DNA from: Anaeromusa acidaminophila DSM 3853
GTDB taxonomy: Bacteria; Bacillota; Negativicutes; Anaeromusales; Anaeromusaceae
Direction: 5' to 3'
Assembly (NCBI RefSeq): GCF_000374545.1
Contig: NZ_KB894592.1
Coordinates: 53,111-117,110 of the forward strand
DNA: 64,000 nt
In this document: positions 45,429 to 56,903 of the stretch, in pieces
Position numbering within the stretch: the stretch's first letter is position 1
Layout: every line of letters starts with the position of its first letter
Notes under the pieces: generated by a model
What the model was told of the DNA's origin: nothing
Databases searched by the model: none
What the model saw: only the letters and a program-made list of their open reading frames with translations
Made by a program: the position numbers and the translations under genes

Positions 45429-46231
45429 AGGCTCGCACCCCAACGCAGCCAGGCCAACAGAGAGGCAAAGAGCAGCCAAACGCTAGCAGCCACGGCATCC
45501 TGCCCCCGATACTGCAACGGATGCATGCGCGTTCGCCCTTCGCCGCCTCGGTAACAGCGGGCTTCCATAGCCGTAGCCAATTCGTCCGCCCGGCGAAAAG
45601 CGCTAATGAAGAGCGGCACCAGCACCGGAACCAAATTTTTTCCCCGCCGCAGCAAAGAGCCGCTGGAAAAGTCAACGCCTCGCGCTTCCTGCGCTTTAAT
45701 AATGCGTTGTGTTTCTTCTAACAAGGTCGGGATAAACCGCAAGGCAATGGTCATCATCATCGCCAGCTCATGCGCTGGCAGTCCCCAGCGTTTTGCAGGC
45801 CGCAGCAATGCCTCCAAGCCGTCTGTAAGCGCAATAGGCGACGTAGTAAAGGTCAAAAGAGACGAAGATACGATCAAAAGAGCCAGTCGTCCCGCCATCC
45901 GCCCTCCTTGCTGCAAACCTCCGTCGGTTACTGCAAAGGGTCCCCAAGAAGCCAGTGTTTCCCCTTGCCCGCTAAAAGCATGAATCAGCACGGTAAGCAG
46001 CAAAATAGGCCACAGAGGCTTCAATGAGCGAAGGACCAACCCCAAGGGCAATTGAGCGCTCAGTATCAACATAGCTAGAAAGCATAAAAAAGCGGCGTAC
46101 GAAACAGCGCTTTCCAATAAGAAAATAATCAAAATGCACCCTAACGCGCCTACTATTTTAGTACGCGGATCCAAGGAGTGCACTGCCGAATTCCCCGGGA
46201 AATACTGTCCTACAAGAAGGTTATTTAACAT
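45425..46231 (-). CDS. ecfT: ECF transporter transmembrane subunit EcfT
   Basis: EcfT couples the two ATPases to exchangeable substrate-binding S components for vitamin or metal uptake. The 268-residue membrane protein has about five to six helices and the two coupling motifs near QEARGVDF and MEARCYRGGEG. ATG 46231 follows AAGGAGGGC and lies 11 bases inside the end of ecfA2, so the frame back to 46309 is not used. No S component is encoded beside it, so this is a shared group II module. Confidence 0.94.
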   Translation of the reverse strand: MLNNLLVGQYFPGNSAVHSLDPRTKIVGALGCILIIFLLESAVSYAAFLCFLAMLILSAQLPLGLVLRSLKPLWPILLLTVLIHAFSGQGETLASWGPFAVTDGGLQQGGRMAGRLALLIVSSSLLTFTTSPIALTDGLEALLRPAKRWGLPAHELAMMMTIALRFIPTLLEETQRIIKAQEARGVDFSSGSLLRRGKNLVPVLVPLFISAFRRADELATAMEARCYRGGEGRTRMHPLQYRGQDAVAASVWLLFASLLAWLRWGASL

Positions 46232-47102
46232 GAACTTGCCCTCCTTGCTTTCGGAGAATAGCCGCAATCTCCTGCGCCGCTTCCTTCGGCGTAACCGCTT
46301 GGCTCGCATGTAACGGCAAGCCAGCTTGCGTCAGGGCGCTCATAAGCTTAGTTACCCCCGGCGGCTCCAAGCCGCAAGACTTGAGCAAGGTCCCTTCTTC
46401 TTGGAAAATTTGCTGCGGTGAACCGTCTAATAAAAGTTGTCCTTGGTCCAGCACTAAAAGACGCTGCGCCAAGCGCGCCGCGTCCTCCATATTATGCGTT
46501 ACAAGCAAAATTCCCATGCCAGTTTCCTCTTGCAGCTGCAACAACTGACCATAAATCTCGTCACGACCCTTCGGATCCAGGCCAGCGGAAGGTTCGTCTA
46601 AAATCAAGTATTCTGGACGTAAGGCAAGAATGCCCGCCAAAGCCACCCGCCGCATCTGTCCTCCTGATAATTGAAAGGGAGAACAAGATCCATGCTCCGC
46701 TTCATTCAGCCCCACCAGTTTCATCGCCCAGGAAACTCGCCGCGCCACCTCTTCCTCCGGCAAGCCGGCATTGCGAGGACCGAAAGCAATATCCGCGCTT
46801 ACGGTTTCTTCAAACAGCTGATGTTCCGGATACTGAAACACCAACCCTACGCGCCGCCGTGCCGCCTTAGAGGTTTCACTGCCGCCGCTAAGCTCACAAC
46901 CGTCCAAAAGAACCTGTCCTGCGCTCGGCTTAAGCAAACCTGCCAATATTTGCACCAGCGTAGACTTGCCGGAACCAGTATGGCCAATTAAAGCCACCCG
47001 CTCGCCAGGAGCTAAATCCAGATTTAAGTCACGCAGCGCATCTTGAGCAAAAGGAGTTCCGGGCGAATAGGTATGTTGTAGTTGTGTTACCATTAGGGAC
47101 AT
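46221..47102 (-). CDS. ecfA2: ECF transporter ATPase EcfA2
   Basis: The 293-residue ABC ATPase has Walker [10 protein letters not shown], the Q-loop [14 protein letters not shown], the signature [13 protein letters not shown], Walker [16 protein letters not shown] and the switch His in VTHNMED. It pairs with EcfA1 on EcfT. The start is ATG 47102 (overlapping ecfA1 by 10 bases) or the in-frame ATG 47093; both keep the domain whole. The C-terminal tail of about 60 residues is usual for EcfA. Confidence 0.95.
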   Translation of the reverse strand: MSLMVTQLQHTYSPGTPFAQDALRDLNLDLAPGERVALIGHTGSGKSTLVQILAGLLKPSAGQVLLDGCELSGGSETSKAARRRVGLVFQYPEHQLFEETVSADIAFGPRNAGLPEEEVARRVSWAMKLVGLNEAEHGSCSPFQLSGGQMRRVALAGILALRPEYLILDEPSAGLDPKGRDEIYGQLLQLQEETGMGILLVTHNMEDAARLAQRLLVLDQGQLLLDGSPQQIFQEEGTLLKSCGLEPPGVTKLMSALTQAGLPLHASQAVTPKEAAQEIAAILRKQGGQVHVK

Positions 47103-47929
47103 AATGCTTTCACCAACGCTTCGTCTGTAATTATAGAGGTCTTTGCCTCCAACAACCCTTGCTGCTGCAAATGCCAGGCTACTTCCGCCGCCACAGGCAC
47201 GTCTAAGCCAAGTTCCTTCAAACGAGGAACCTGGCAGAAAATTTCCTCCGGCGTCCCGTTTGCTACAATACGCCCCTTATCCATAACAACGACCCGATCC
47301 GCAGCCACTGCTTCTTCCATAAAATGAGTAATATAAACAACCGTAATACCTTGCTGACGGTGCAGATCGCAAACAGTTTGCAAAACCTCCTGGCGTCCTT
47401 GGGGATCCAACATCGCTGTCGGTTCATCCAATACCAAACAAGCCGGTTGCATCGCCAATACACCGGCAATGGCAACTCGCTGCTTTTGGCCGCCGGAAAG
47501 CAAATGCGGCGCATGCTGCCGGTACTCGCTCATACCCACTTGCGCCAATGCTTGCTCCACACGACTGACAATCTCCGCTGTAGGCACGCCCAGATTTTCT
47601 GGTCCAAATGCCACATCTTCCTCTACTAGCGTCGCCACTAGCTGATTGTCAGGATTTTGAAATACCATGCCAACTTGCTGGCGGATACGCCAAAGTTGCT
47701 CGGCTTCCCTCGTATCAAGGCCTGCTACCAAACAGCGTCCTTCCGAAGGAAGTAGCAGGGCGTTTAAATGCTTGGCCAGCGTAGATTTACCGGAACCGTT
47801 TGTACCGATGATAGCTACAAATTCCCCCGGCTGAATTGCCAAATCCACCTCTGACAAAGCATAGGTAATTTCATTTTTAAGGCCCTGATAGCTATGACTT
47901 AGCTTTTCCAGGCAAATGAACGGTTCCAA
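47093..47929 (-). CDS. ecfA1: ECF transporter ATPase EcfA1
   Basis: The 278-residue ABC ATPase has Walker [11 protein letters not shown]-loop [21 protein letters not shown], signature [13 protein letters not shown], Walker [16 protein letters not shown] and VYITHFMEE. Start TTG 47929 has AAGGAAGGG about 10 bases before it and gives the usual EcfA beginning; an upstream TTG at 47965 has no ribosome binding site. It is the first gene of ecfA1-ecfA2-ecfT-truA, all overlapping, behind the two rplQ terminators. Confidence 0.94.
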   Translation of the reverse strand: MEPFICLEKLSHSYQGLKNEITYALSEVDLAIQPGEFVAIIGTNGSGKSTLAKHLNALLLPSEGRCLVAGLDTREAEQLWRIRQQVGMVFQNPDNQLVATLVEEDVAFGPENLGVPTAEIVSRVEQALAQVGMSEYRQHAPHLLSGGQKQRVAIAGVLAMQPACLVLDEPTAMLDPQGRQEVLQTVCDLHRQQGITVVYITHFMEEAVAADRVVVMDKGRIVANGTPEEIFCQVPRLKELGLDVPVAAEVAWHLQQQGLLEAKTSIITDEALVKALCP

Positions 47930-48006
47930 ACGATTTCTTCCCTTCCTTGGTTTTGCCGCCGACAAGTTAACCGCAAAAATAATCCGGTTTACTTATACGA
48001 CAAAAA

Positions 48007-48048
48007 CAGGCACGAAAAATCACACTAACAGATGATCTTCCGTGCCTG
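48007..48048 (-). terminator. Second terminator after rplQ
   Basis: A 16-base stem with two G-U pairs (outer arms CAGGCACG / CGTGCCTG) and a loop of about 10 is followed by TTTTTG on the minus strand. Confidence 0.9.
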
Positions 48049-48059
48049 TGGCAAAGAAA

Positions 48060-48077
48060 GGCGACCATCCGGTCGCC
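48060..48077 (-). terminator. First terminator after rplQ
   Basis: A GGCGACC / GGTCGCC stem with a 4-base loop is followed by TTTCTTT, 8 bases past the rplQ stop. Confidence 0.85.
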
Positions 48078-48085
48078 CCATGCAG

Positions 48086-48421
48086 TTACACCAACTCGAG
48101 AATCGCCATCGGCGCAGCGTCACCACGACGGGGGCCTAATTTCAGCACCCGAGTGTAGCCACCTTGCCGTTCTGCGTATTTCGGGGCGATGGTGTCAAAC
48201 AATTTCTTCGTAACTTCTTCGTCTACCCAGACCAACACTTGACGACGGGCATGAAGGTCGCCCTTTTTCGCCAAGGTAATCATTTTTTCAGCCAGACCGC
48301 TGACTTCTTTGGCTTTCGCCTCAGTCGTCTCGATGCGCTCATGCGCAAAGAAGGAAGTCAGCAGGCTGCGGAAGAGCGCCTTACGGGCGCTAGAATCGCG
48401 TCCCAGTTTACGATAGGCCAT
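48086..48421 (-). CDS. rplQ: 50S ribosomal protein L17
   Basis: L17 lies near the peptide exit tunnel. The 111-residue product starts [20 protein letters not shown] and has [25 protein letters not shown] central helices and the ending [12 protein letters not shown]. It is the last gene of the alpha operon, 18 bases after rpoA, and is followed by tandem terminators. Confidence 0.98.
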   Translation of the reverse strand: MAYRKLGRDSSARKALFRSLLTSFFAHERIETTEAKAKEVSGLAEKMITLAKKGDLHARRQVLVWVDEEVTKKLFDTIAPKYAERQGGYTRVLKLGPRRGDAAPMAILELV

Positions 48422-48439
48422 TCTTCTCGTCCCTCCTCC

Positions 48440-49393
48440 TTATTCTTCCGTTTCCTTAAGACCGGATCCCAATTCCAAAAGCTTTTTCTTCACTTCTTCC
48501 AGGGATTTACGGCCCAAGTTACGGACTTTCATCATGTCGTCTTCCGTTTTTTGCGTCAGCTCAGCTACCGTATTAATGCCAGCCCGCTTCAAGCAGTTAT
48601 AAGAACGTACCGATAAGTCCAGATCTTCAATGGTCATTTCCAAATTGGGGCCGTCTTCGGGCTCCTTGGCAAAACCACTTTCCGGTCCTTCTTCTTCCGG
48701 CACTTCGCCTGCCATGTTTTGGAAGAGCTTCAAATGTGCAATCATGATCGTTGCCGATTTGCTGATTGCTTCTTCCGGCTTGATGCTGCCATCGGTCCAT
48801 ACTTCCAACGTCAGCTTGTCATAGTCCGTCACATTGCCAACACGAGTGTCGGCAATGGCGTAATTGACGCGCTGAATCGGCGAAAAAATAGAGTCGATGG
48901 GAATCACGCCAATGACATGATCGCTTTTCTTGTTCTTATCAGCCGGAACATAGCCACGGCCTTTTTCAGCGACAATCTCCATCCGCAAAGAAGAGCCTTG
49001 GCCAACAGTGGCAATATGCTTTTCCGGGTTGAGGATTTCCACATCCGAACTGGCGATAATGTCAGCTGCGGTGACACTTTTCTCACCGTCTACTTCAATA
49101 CGAAGTACAACCGGCTCGTCAGTGTACATTTTTAAACGCAACTCTTTGAGATTGAGAATGATGTCGGTGACATCTTCCCGCACTCCGGGAACTACGGAAA
49201 ATTCATGATCCACGCCTTCAATGCGCACAGAGGTAACTGCCGCACCAGTCAACGACGATAATAAAATGCGCCGCAAACTATTACCGAGGGTAGTACCATA
49301 ACCGCGTTCCAATGGTTCACAAACAAACTTGCCATAGCGATTGTCTTCACGGCTTTCGACAATTTCAATTCTTGGCTTTTCGATTTCCATCAT
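48440..49393 (-). CDS. rpoA: RNA polymerase alpha subunit
   Basis: The 317-residue protein has the N-terminal assembly domain ([22 protein letters not shown]) and the C-terminal alphaCTD with [21 protein letters not shown] and [10 protein letters not shown], which contacts UP elements and activators. A linker rich in Glu and Pro (about 235-250) joins them. Two ATGs stand together at 49393; the first has GGAGG 10 bases before. Placement after rpsD is standard for the alpha operon. Confidence 0.98.
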   Translation of the reverse strand: MMEIEKPRIEIVESREDNRYGKFVCEPLERGYGTTLGNSLRRILLSSLTGAAVTSVRIEGVDHEFSVVPGVREDVTDIILNLKELRLKMYTDEPVVLRIEVDGEKSVTAADIIASSDVEILNPEKHIATVGQGSSLRMEIVAEKGRGYVPADKNKKSDHVIGVIPIDSIFSPIQRVNYAIADTRVGNVTDYDKLTLEVWTDGSIKPEEAISKSATIMIAHLKLFQNMAGEVPEEEGPESGFAKEPEDGPNLEMTIEDLDLSVRSYNCLKRAGINTVAELTQKTEDDMMKVRNLGRKSLEEVKKKLLELGSGLKETEE

Positions 49394-49448
49394 TAGGAAG
49401 CGACCTCCTCTTCGCGCGTTGCTACTACGCTATGCCACAGAAAGGACA

Positions 49449-50084
49449 TTAACGCGAGTAGAGCTCGACGATGAGATGTTCCACAATGGGGCAGTCGATC
49501 TCTTCTCGGCTGGGGAAGCGAGCCACTTTGGCGCTAACCGCCTCAGGGGTCACCGTAACGTCTTCAACCCATGCAGGAACTGTCTTGCTGCCGTAAGTCT
49601 CGATCATCATTTTAATGATCGGAGATTCCATGCTGGTTTCATGTACAGCAACTACGTCGCCAACACGAACCTGGAAGGAAGGAATATTTACCCGACGGCC
49701 GTTCACAGTCATAAGACCATGACGAACCATCTGGCGAGCTTGGTTGCGGCTAGCCGCAAAACCCATGCGGAAAACCGCATTGTCTAAACGACGCTCCAGC
49801 AAGACCAGCAAGTTTTCACCGGTAATACCTTTGGTACGCTCAGCGCGATCAAAGTATTTCCGGAACTGACCTTCCAGAATGCCGTAAATCCGGCGGGCTT
49901 TCTGCTTCTCACGCAGCTGCAAGCCATATTCCGAAACTTTTTTGCGTCCTTGGCCATGCTGGCCGGGAGCATAAGCACGTTTCGAGAACGCGCATTTGTC
50001 GCCATAGCATTTATCACCTTTGAGGTAGAGCTTCGCGCCTTCGCGGCGGCAAAGTCTGCACACAGGACCCGTATATCTAGCCAT
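49449..50084 (-). CDS. rpsD: 30S ribosomal protein S4 (zinc form)
   Basis: S4 binds 16S rRNA early and in many bacteria represses the alpha operon. The 211-residue product has an N-terminal Zn-type Cys set (CRLC at 9-12, then Cys26 and Cys31), PGQHGQ, and the S4 RNA-binding domain with [13 protein letters not shown] and [24 protein letters not shown] precedes the ATG. A 55-base gap to rpoA could hold a control site; none was identified. Confidence 0.98.
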   Translation of the reverse strand: MARYTGPVCRLCRREGAKLYLKGDKCYGDKCAFSKRAYAPGQHGQGRKKVSEYGLQLREKQKARRIYGILEGQFRKYFDRAERTKGITGENLLVLLERRLDNAVFRMGFAASRNQARQMVRHGLMTVNGRRVNIPSFQVRVGDVVAVHETSMESPIIKMMIETYGSKTVPAWVEDVTVTPEAVSAKVARFPSREEIDCPIVEHLIVELYSR

Positions 50085-50107
50085 TCCTCTTCAACACCTC
50101 CCGAAAA

Positions 50108-50500
50108 TTATACTCTTCTCCGCTTGGGCGGACGGCAACCGTTATGCGGAATGGGAGTAACGTCCTTGATCAGGTTTACTTCCAAACCAGATGCCTGCAA
50201 AGAGCGGATCGCCGCTTCACGTCCTGATCCAGGACCCTTTACAAATACTTCCACCTGCTTGAGACCATGTTCCATAGCTACCTTGGCAGCTGCTTCTGCA
50301 GCCATCTGCGCCGCAAAAGGAGTGCTCTTGCGGGAGCCGCGGAAACCAAGGCCGCCGGCACTAGCCCAGGAAAGAGTATTGCCTTTGGTATCGGTGATGG
50401 TGACGATGGTATTATTGAAAGTAGAGCGGATGTGGGCATGACCATGCTCAACGTTTTTCCGTTCTCTTCTTTTGGTTCTAACAACTTTTTTCGCTACCAC
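50108..50500 (-). CDS. rpsK: 30S ribosomal protein S11
   Basis: S11 forms part of the platform near the E site. The 130-residue product has [37 protein letters not shown] and the C-terminal [13 protein letters not shown]. The start is GTG 50500, with AAAGGAGGG upstream. It lies 22 bases after rpsM. Confidence 0.98.
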   Translation of the reverse strand: MVAKKVVRTKRRERKNVEHGHAHIRSTFNNTIVTITDTKGNTLSWASAGGLGFRGSRKSTPFAAQMAAEAAAKVAMEHGLKQVEVFVKGPGSGREAAIRSLQASGLEVNLIKDVTPIPHNGCRPPKRRRV

Positions 50501-50522
50501 GCGTGTTTCCCTCCTTTACGGA

Positions 50523-50894
50523 TTATTTTTTCTTCTTAGCGCCAACAGTCCGTTTAGGACCTTTGCGAGTGCGGGCATTGTTTTTCGTGTTCTGTCCACG
50601 CACAGGCAAGCCCAAGCGATGACGGCGGCCACGGTACGAGCCAATCTCAATCAAACGCTTGACATTGAGTTGCTGTTCACGCCGCAGGTCACCTTCGACC
50701 TTGTAGTTTTTGTCAATCAATTCACGAAGTTTAGCTACTTCTTCTTCCGTCAGATCCCGGGTGCGAGTATCAGGATTGATTCCCGCTGTAGCCAGGATTT
50801 CTTTGGACAAAGTCGGCCCAACTCCATAGATGTATGTCAAAGAGATTTCCACGCGCTTATCGCGCGGCAAATCCACACCGGCAATACGTGCCAT
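50523..50894 (-). CDS. rpsM: 30S ribosomal protein S13
   Basis: S13 contacts the P-site tRNA and the 50S subunit across bridge B1. The 123-residue product begins [21 protein letters not shown] and ends in the basic tail [15 protein letters not shown], with [17 protein letters not shown] in between. GGAGGTGG upstream overlaps the rpmJ stop. Confidence 0.98.
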   Translation of the reverse strand: MARIAGVDLPRDKRVEISLTYIYGVGPTLSKEILATAGINPDTRTRDLTEEEVAKLRELIDKNYKVEGDLRREQQLNVKRLIEIGSYRGRRHRLGLPVRGQNTKNNARTRKGPKRTVGAKKKK

Positions 50895-50908
50895 CGAACA
50901 GCCACCTC

Positions 50909-51073
<165 letters not shown>

Positions 51074-51292
51074 CTATTTAAAGCGATAGGTAATACGGCC
51101 GCGCTTCAAATCGTACGGTGTTAATTCAACAGTAACACGATCTCCCGGCAGGATACGAATAAAATGCATTCGAATCTTACCGGAAACATGCGCCAGTACG
51201 ACATGTCCATTCTCCAGTTTAACTTGAAACATGGCGTTTGGCAATGCCTCAACTACCGTACCTTCTACTTCAATTACATCTTGCTTGGACAC
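51074..51292 (-). CDS. infA: Translation initiation factor IF-1
   Basis: IF-1 occupies the 30S A site during initiation. The 72-residue OB-fold protein reads [20 protein letters not shown] at the start, with [19 protein letters not shown] and the end GRITYRFK. The start is GTG 51292 with GAGGAGGG upstream. The 169-base gap to map is the longest inside the cluster. Confidence 0.97.
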   Translation of the reverse strand: MSKQDVIEVEGTVVEALPNAMFQVKLENGHVVLAHVSGKIRMHFIRILPGDRVTVELTPYDLKRGRITYRFK

Positions 51293-51461
51293 GAGATCTC
51301 CCTCCTCGCCCGCTTCTTACACCTGTTGTGCCATCCTGCCCGCAATCCGCTGACAAATGGCTTCGTCCGTCCGGCCAGCCGCTAAAACGACCGGTCCAGA
51401 CGCCGTTGCCGTGTACAACTGCGTTTTAGCTAGCTATACACTTTTCCTGCAGTCATTTCAT
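51293..51461 (-). other. Gap between map and infA without a recognised gene
   Basis: Many Bacillota have a small KOW-domain RNA-binding protein gene here. The minus-strand frames show only a short open stretch ending in GRMAQQV without a good start codon or ribosome binding site. I see no promoter or terminator of quality. Confidence 0.4.
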
Positions 51462-52208
51462 TCACAAACGTGTCAGAATTTCCGGTTCGCCATCGGTAAT
51501 AGCAATGGTATGTTCAAAATGAGCCGACCATTTACCATCCCTTGTAATAACGGTCCAGTTGTCCCGCAGGGTTTTTACTTCATATGTCCCCATGTTAATC
51601 ATGGGTTCAATCGCCAGAGTCATGCCAGGCTTCAGCCGCGGGCCGCGCCCGGGAGCGCCGTAGTTGGGAATTTGCGGATCTTCATGCATTTTGCGACCAA
51701 TGCCATGTCCCACATAGTCGCGCACTACTCCATAACCAAATTCTTCCGCATGAATTTGAACAGCATGTGAGATATCATAGAGACGTTGATCAGCCACTGC
51801 TTGAGCAATGCCTTTATAGAGCGATTCTTCCGTCACCTTCAGCAGCTGCGCTACTTCCGGAGCGACCTCCCCTACGGGGAAAGTCATGGCTGCATCACCA
51901 TAAAATCCATTAATCAACGTACCGATGTCAACACTGATGATATCGCCGTTCTTAAGTTTTCTCGGCCCTGGAATTCCATGTACTACTTCTTCGTTTACCG
52001 AAGCGCAAATACTGCCGGGAAAACCATTATACCCTTTGAATGCCGGAATTGCACCGCGTTCGCGAATGTATTCGTCGGCGATTCGATCCAGTTCTTGTGT
52101 CGTCACGTCCGGTTTCACCGCTTGCCGGATGAGTTCCAGCGTTTCCGCCACAATCCGCCCAGCTTCACGCATATAGGCGATTTCCTGTTGACTTTTCAGG
52201 ACAATCAT
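51462..52208 (-). CDS. map: Type I methionine aminopeptidase
   Basis: The metalloenzyme removes N-terminal Met from new proteins. The 248-residue product has the five metal ligands in their usual motifs: SVDIG and [10 protein letters not shown] (Asp pair), [14 protein letters not shown] (His), AIEPM (Glu) and the final HFEHTIAIT (Glu). There is no N-terminal zinc finger or extension. It starts 2 bases after the adk stop, so the two are coupled. Confidence 0.97.
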   Translation of the reverse strand: MIVLKSQQEIAYMREAGRIVAETLELIRQAVKPDVTTQELDRIADEYIRERGAIPAFKGYNGFPGSICASVNEEVVHGIPGPRKLKNGDIISVDIGTLINGFYGDAAMTFPVGEVAPEVAQLLKVTEESLYKGIAQAVADQRLYDISHAVQIHAEEFGYGVVRDYVGHGIGRKMHEDPQIPNYGAPGRGPRLKPGMTLAIEPMINMGTYEVKTLRDNWTVITRDGKWSAHFEHTIAITDGEPEILTRL

Positions 52209-52210
52209 CG

Positions 52211-52870
<660 letters not shown>

Positions 52871-54127
52871 TTACTTCATAAAGCCTTGATAGTGCCGCAT
52901 CAATACGAGCGACTCTATTTGCTTCATTGTGTCCAGCGCCACACCCACAACAATGAGGAGGGCTGTGCCACCGAAGTAAACGCCCTGGATATCTGTCGCC
53001 CACACTACAAAGTTCGGCAAAATGGCGATCAGAGCCAAGAACAGCGAACCTGCCAGGGTGATCCGGGTCATGACGCGGTCCAGATAGTCAGCGGTCGGTT
53101 TTCCTGGACGCAGACCTGGAATAAAACCGCCGTGTTTTTTCATATTCTCTGCCATATCCGAGACGTTAAAGGTAACCGCAGTATAGAAATACGTGAAAAA
53201 CAGGATTAAAAGCGCATACAGAGTTGTCTGCAGCGGCGTTCCCCACGCAAACCATCCCGCCACCATTTTCACCCATTCCACATCAATAAACTGGGCGATA
53301 GTTACCGGAAACATGAGCACGGATGACGCAAAGATTATCGGAATAACTCCCGCCTGGTTAACCTTCAGCGGGATATGGGTGGAATGACCGCCGTACATCT
53401 TGCGGCCAACTACCCGTTTAGCATACTGTACCGGAATGCGCCGCTGTCCTTGTTGGATGGCAATAACCAAAACAATCATGGCTATCGCAATCGTTAAGAA
53501 CAACAACAGTTTAAACAAGCCGACCGTGCCAGCTTCGAAATATTGGTAAATAACGTAGATGCCATCTGGAAGGCGGGAAACAATCCCCGCAAAGATGATC
53601 AGCGAAATACCATTGCCGATCCCTTTTTCGGTTATCTGTTCACCCAGCCACATCAAGAAGGTTGTCCCTGCCGTCAGCGTGAGGGCAATCAGAAGAATGG
53701 AGCCGATGCCTGGATTGATGATCGCGTGCTTCAAGCCAAGAGCCATGCCCAAAGCCTGCATAAACCCTAACACTACTGTACCGTAACGCGTGATTTGGGT
53801 CAGTTTTTTCCGACCGTCTTGCCCTTCTTTACTCCACCGTTCAAAGGTAGGAACTACCACTGTCAGCAATTGCATGATAATGGAAGCATTAATGTAAGGG
53901 GTTATACTCATCGCGAAAATGGAAAACTTGCTCAGCGCACCGCCAGCAAACAGGTCCAACAGTCCAAACAGATTGCCGCTGGTAAACAGCTGCTCAATCA
54001 CGGCTGCATCGACACCAGGTACAGGGATGTGAGTGCCAGCCCGGAACACCAGAAACATGATCAGCGTAAAGACGATCTTCTGGCGCAACTCAGGAATCTG
54101 AAAAACGTTCGACAGGGCTGCAAGCAC
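52871..54127 (-). CDS. secY: Preprotein translocase subunit SecY
   Basis: SecY is the channel of the Sec translocon. The 418-residue protein has ten transmembrane helices, the plug region near residues 55-70 (FAGGALSKFSIFAMSITPYI) and cytoplasmic loops with GQRRIPVQYAKR and PGLRPGKPTADYL. The start is GTG 54127, directly adjoining the rplO stop codon (TAG GTG), with GAGGTG inside the rplO end. It is followed by adk after 12 bases. Confidence 0.97.
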   Translation of the reverse strand: MLAALSNVFQIPELRQKIVFTLIMFLVFRAGTHIPVPGVDAAVIEQLFTSGNLFGLLDLFAGGALSKFSIFAMSITPYINASIIMQLLTVVVPTFERWSKEGQDGRKKLTQITRYGTVVLGFMQALGMALGLKHAIINPGIGSILLIALTLTAGTTFLMWLGEQITEKGIGNGISLIIFAGIVSRLPDGIYVIYQYFEAGTVGLFKLLLFLTIAIAMIVLVIAIQQGQRRIPVQYAKRVVGRKMYGGHSTHIPLKVNQAGVIPIIFASSVLMFPVTIAQFIDVEWVKMVAGWFAWGTPLQTTLYALLILFFTYFYTAVTFNVSDMAENMKKHGGFIPGLRPGKPTADYLDRVMTRITLAGSLFLALIAILPNFVVWATDIQGVYFGGTALLIVVGVALDTMKQIESLVLMRHYQGFMK

Positions 54128-54568
54128 CTAGAACACCTCGACTTTTCCGCCGGCAGCTTCAATCTTGGCAATTGCCGACTTGGTGAACCCATTGGCCTTT
54201 ACGGTCAACGCTACGGTCAACTCGCCGCCGCCGAGAACACGCACGCCATCATGAACGTTCTTTAAAATGCCAGCTTCCACAAGGGCTACTGGATCCACCT
54301 CTGCACCGGCTTCAAACCGATTCAGGGTAGCTACGTTCACTTCAGCGTACTCTTTCCCAAACTTGTTATAAAAACCGCGTTTAGGAAGCCGCAGGTACAA
54401 AGGTTTTTGACCGCCTTCAAAACCAGGGCGAGTACCGCCGCCGCTGCGAGCCTTTTGGCCTTTATGACCTTTGCCGGAAGTTTTTCCCAGACCGGAACCA
54501 AGGCCGCGGCCAAGGCGGGTGCGGGTGCGTTTCGAGCCGGGCACCGGAGCTAATTCATGCAATTTCAT
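54128..54568 (-). CDS. rplO: 50S ribosomal protein L15
   Basis: The 146-residue product starts [22 protein letters not shown] and has the glycine-rich [22 protein letters not shown] segment (split by KTSGKG) and [24 protein letters not shown] precedes the ATG. The stop abuts the secY start, so translation is likely coupled. Confidence 0.98.
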   Translation of the reverse strand: MKLHELAPVPGSKRTRTRLGRGLGSGLGKTSGKGHKGQKARSGGGTRPGFEGGQKPLYLRLPKRGFYNKFGKEYAEVNVATLNRFEAGAEVDPVALVEAGILKNVHDGVRVLGGGELTVALTVKANGFTKSAIAKIEAAGGKVEVF

Positions 54569-54586
54569 CGTTAGCGCCTCCTCTCG

Positions 54587-54772
54587 TTAGTTTTGTGGTT
54601 CTTCAACAGTAACCAAATGTTCTACTTTGCGGATCATACCGCGGATAACAGGGGTATCTTCCTGCTCAACGCAGCTGTTGATCTTCCCAAGACCCAGAGC
54701 TTTTACAGTGGCACGCTGGTCTTCAGGACGACCGATCAGGCTACGCGTCAGCTTAATTGTGAGTTTCGCCAT
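54587..54772 (-). CDS. rpmD: 50S ribosomal protein L30
   Basis: The 61-residue product [20 protein letters not shown] and [14 protein letters not shown] match the short bacterial L30. It lies 12 bases after rpsE and 18 before rplO, in the standard spc order. Confidence 0.97.
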   Translation of the reverse strand: MAKLTIKLTRSLIGRPEDQRATVKALGLGKINSCVEQEDTPVIRGMIRKVEHLVTVEEPQN

Positions 54773-54784
54773 TGTTTCTCCTCC

Positions 54785-55285
54785 TTAGCCCAGCAGTTCC
54801 TGCACGGACTTGCCACGCAGAGCCGCCACTTCTTCGGCTCTCTTCAGCTGTTCAAGACCGCGAAGAGTAGCGCGCACCATGTTGTTGGGATTCGAAGAAC
54901 CCAGCGACTTGGTGAGAATGTCATGAATACCAGCCAGCTCCAACACCGCACGGGCAGGGCCGCCAGCAATAACACCGGTACCTTGGGAAGCAGGTTTCAA
55001 CAGAACTTTGCCTGCGCCAAACACACCGAGAATTTGATGAGGAATTGTAGTACCGACAATCGGCACCTTAATGAGATTTTTCTTGGCGTCTTCTACGCCT
55101 TTACGGATGGCTTCCGGAACTTCCCCAGCTTTGCCGAGGCCTGCGCCGACATGACCGTTCTCATCGCCCACGACGACCAGGGCACTGAAGGAGAAGCGGC
55201 GACCACCCTTGACGACCTTGGCTACGCGGTTAATGAAAACCACTTTTTCCTGCAGGTCGAGGGATGTATGGTCAATTTTGGCCAT
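54785..55285 (-). CDS. rpsE: 30S ribosomal protein S5
   Basis: S5 affects decoding accuracy. The 166-residue product has the double-stranded RNA-binding fold with [41 protein letters not shown] and the [20 protein letters not shown] segment. GGAGG precedes the ATG. It is flanked by rplR and rpmD. Confidence 0.98.
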   Translation of the reverse strand: MAKIDHTSLDLQEKVVFINRVAKVVKGGRRFSFSALVVVGDENGHVGAGLGKAGEVPEAIRKGVEDAKKNLIKVPIVGTTIPHQILGVFGAGKVLLKPASQGTGVIAGGPARAVLELAGIHDILTKSLGSSNPNNMVRATLRGLEQLKRAEEVAALRGKSVQELLG

Positions 55286-55305
55286 GACTGTACCTCCTTG
55301 TCCTC

Positions 55306-55674
55306 TTAGAATTGCAGCCCAGCTTCACGCGCACTTTGCGCTAAAGCAGCTACGCGACCATGATAGATGTAACCGCCGCGATCAAATACTACTTGAGAAA
55401 TGCCTTTCTCAAGAGCACGCTTAGCTACGGCAGCGCCAACCAGCTTGGACGCTTCACAATTGCCGCCTTTGGCGACTTGTTCCCGAATATCTTTATCCAT
55501 GGTGCTGGCAGAAACCAACGTTACGCCTGCCACATCATCAATGATTTGCGCATAAATATGATGCAGGCTGCGGAACACATTCAGACGGGGTTTAGCCGCT
55601 GTGCCGCTGACGTTTTTGCGCACCCGCAGGTGACGCTTCTGCCGCGAATCGTTTTTTACAGGTTTACGAAGCAC
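55306..55674 (-). CDS. rplR: 50S ribosomal protein L18
   Basis: L18 binds 5S rRNA. The 122-residue product has [34 protein letters not shown] and [26 protein letters not shown] as its end. The preferred start is GTG 55674, 8 bases after AAAGGAG; a GTG at 55683 overlaps that site. It lies 25 bases after rplF. Confidence 0.96.
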   Translation of the reverse strand: MLRKPVKNDSRQKRHLRVRKNVSGTAAKPRLNVFRSLHHIYAQIIDDVAGVTLVSASTMDKDIREQVAKGGNCEASKLVGAAVAKRALEKGISQVVFDRGGYIYHGRVAALAQSAREAGLQF

Positions 55675-55699
55675 TGTGTTCACTCCTTTCGCCTATGGC

Positions 55700-56248
55700 T
55701 TACTTCTTACCCTTGCCGCCGGCTTTACCGACTTTGCGACGAACTACTTCGCCTTCGTACTTGATGCCTTTGCCTTTATACGGTTCCGGCTCGCGGTAAC
55801 CGCGAATCTTAGCCGCCAGGGCGCCCACAGCCTCTTTGTTGATGCCTGAAACTACGATTCTGTTCGGAGCAGGCACATCTAACGCCAGACCCTGGGGAGG
55901 CTCAACCTCGACAGGATGGGAAAAGCCAAGAGAAAGAGTTACTTTATTGCCGGACTTAGCGGCGCGATAACCAACACCATTGATTTCCAAGGTCTTGGTA
56001 AAGCCTTCCGTTACGCCCACAACCATATTGTTGATCAGCGTACGAGTGAGACCGTGCAAGGAACGATGTTCCTTCACGTCACTGGGACGCTCAACAGTCA
56101 GCGTGTTTTCTTCGATTTTAATCGTCAAAGCTTTGGCGACTTCACGCGTCAGTTCGCCTTTAGGGCCTTTCACAGTGACAACGTTACCATCCAACTTGAT
56201 GGTCACGCCTGCCGGAATAGTGATAGGCATTCTACCAATACGCGACAT
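55700..56248 (-). CDS. rplF: 50S ribosomal protein L6
   Basis: The 182-residue two-domain protein begins [17 protein letters not shown] and has [12 protein letters not shown] and the C-terminal motif [29 protein letters not shown] precedes the ATG. It is in the standard order between rpsH and rplR. Confidence 0.98.
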   Translation of the reverse strand: MSRIGRMPITIPAGVTIKLDGNVVTVKGPKGELTREVAKALTIKIEENTLTVERPSDVKEHRSLHGLTRTLINNMVVGVTEGFTKTLEINGVGYRAAKSGNKVTLSLGFSHPVEVEPPQGLALDVPAPNRIVVSGINKEAVGALAAKIRGYREPEPYKGKGIKYEGEVVRRKVGKAGGKGKK

Positions 56249-56276
56249 GTATTACACCTCCTAGAGACAGAACTTC

Positions 56277-56675
56277 TTACCAAACGTAGGCGACTACTTC
56301 GCCGCCGAGGCCCTCGCGACGAGCCTGCTTGTCGGTCATGATGCCCTGCGATGTTGAAATAATGGCGATACCGAGGCCGCCCAAAACTCGGGGCAGCTGC
56401 TCTTTTTTCGCGTATACGCGCAATCCCGGTTTGGAAATGCGTTTGAGGCCGGTGATGACTTTCTCGCGGTTCGGGCCGTATTTGAGGCTCAACCGAAGAA
56501 CGCCTTGTTTATTGTCGTTGACGAGATCATAGTCCTTGATGAAACCCTCGCGTTTGAGAATTTCGGCCATCGCCTGCTTCACTTTAGAAGCGGGGATCTC
56601 CACTTTATCATGATGCACCGAGTTCGCATTACGAATTCGGGTAAGCATGTCAGCGATCGGATCAGTCATTACCAT
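56277..56675 (-). CDS. rpsH: 30S ribosomal protein S8
   Basis: S8 binds 16S helix 21 and in many bacteria represses the spc operon by binding near rplE. The 132-residue product has [15 protein letters not shown] at the start and the ending [20 protein letters not shown], both diagnostic. GGAGG lies 9 bases before ATG 56675. Confidence 0.98.
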   Translation of the reverse strand: MVMTDPIADMLTRIRNANSVHHDKVEIPASKVKQAMAEILKREGFIKDYDLVNDNKQGVLRLSLKYGPNREKVITGLKRISKPGLRVYAKKEQLPRVLGGLGIAIISTSQGIMTDKQARREGLGGEVVAYVW

Positions 56676-56702
56676 GAGAACAAACCTCCTTCCTGTGCTT
56701 GG

Positions 56703-56888
56703 TTACCAGCTAGCTTTCGTAACGCCCGGAATTGCGCCTTTATAGCTCAGTTCCCGGAAGCAGATACGGCACATCTCGAACTTGCGGATGTAAGCATGCG
56801 GGCGACCGCAAATCTTGCAGCGATTGTATTTGCGAACCTTGAATTTAGGTTCTTTTTTCCATTTTTCAATCAAAGCTGTCTTGGCCAC
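56703..56888 (-). CDS. rpsN: 30S ribosomal protein S14 type Z (zinc form)
   Basis: The 61-residue product carries a zinc finger of two Cys pairs, CKIC (24-27) and CRIC (40-43), the short zinc-dependent S14 of Gram-positive bacteria. It lies 15 bases after rplE and 27 before rpsH. Confidence 0.98.
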   Translation of the reverse strand: MAKTALIEKWKKEPKFKVRKYNRCKICGRPHAYIRKFEMCRICFRELSYKGAIPGVTKASW

Positions 56889-56903
56889 AACTGTCCCTCC
56901 TTT

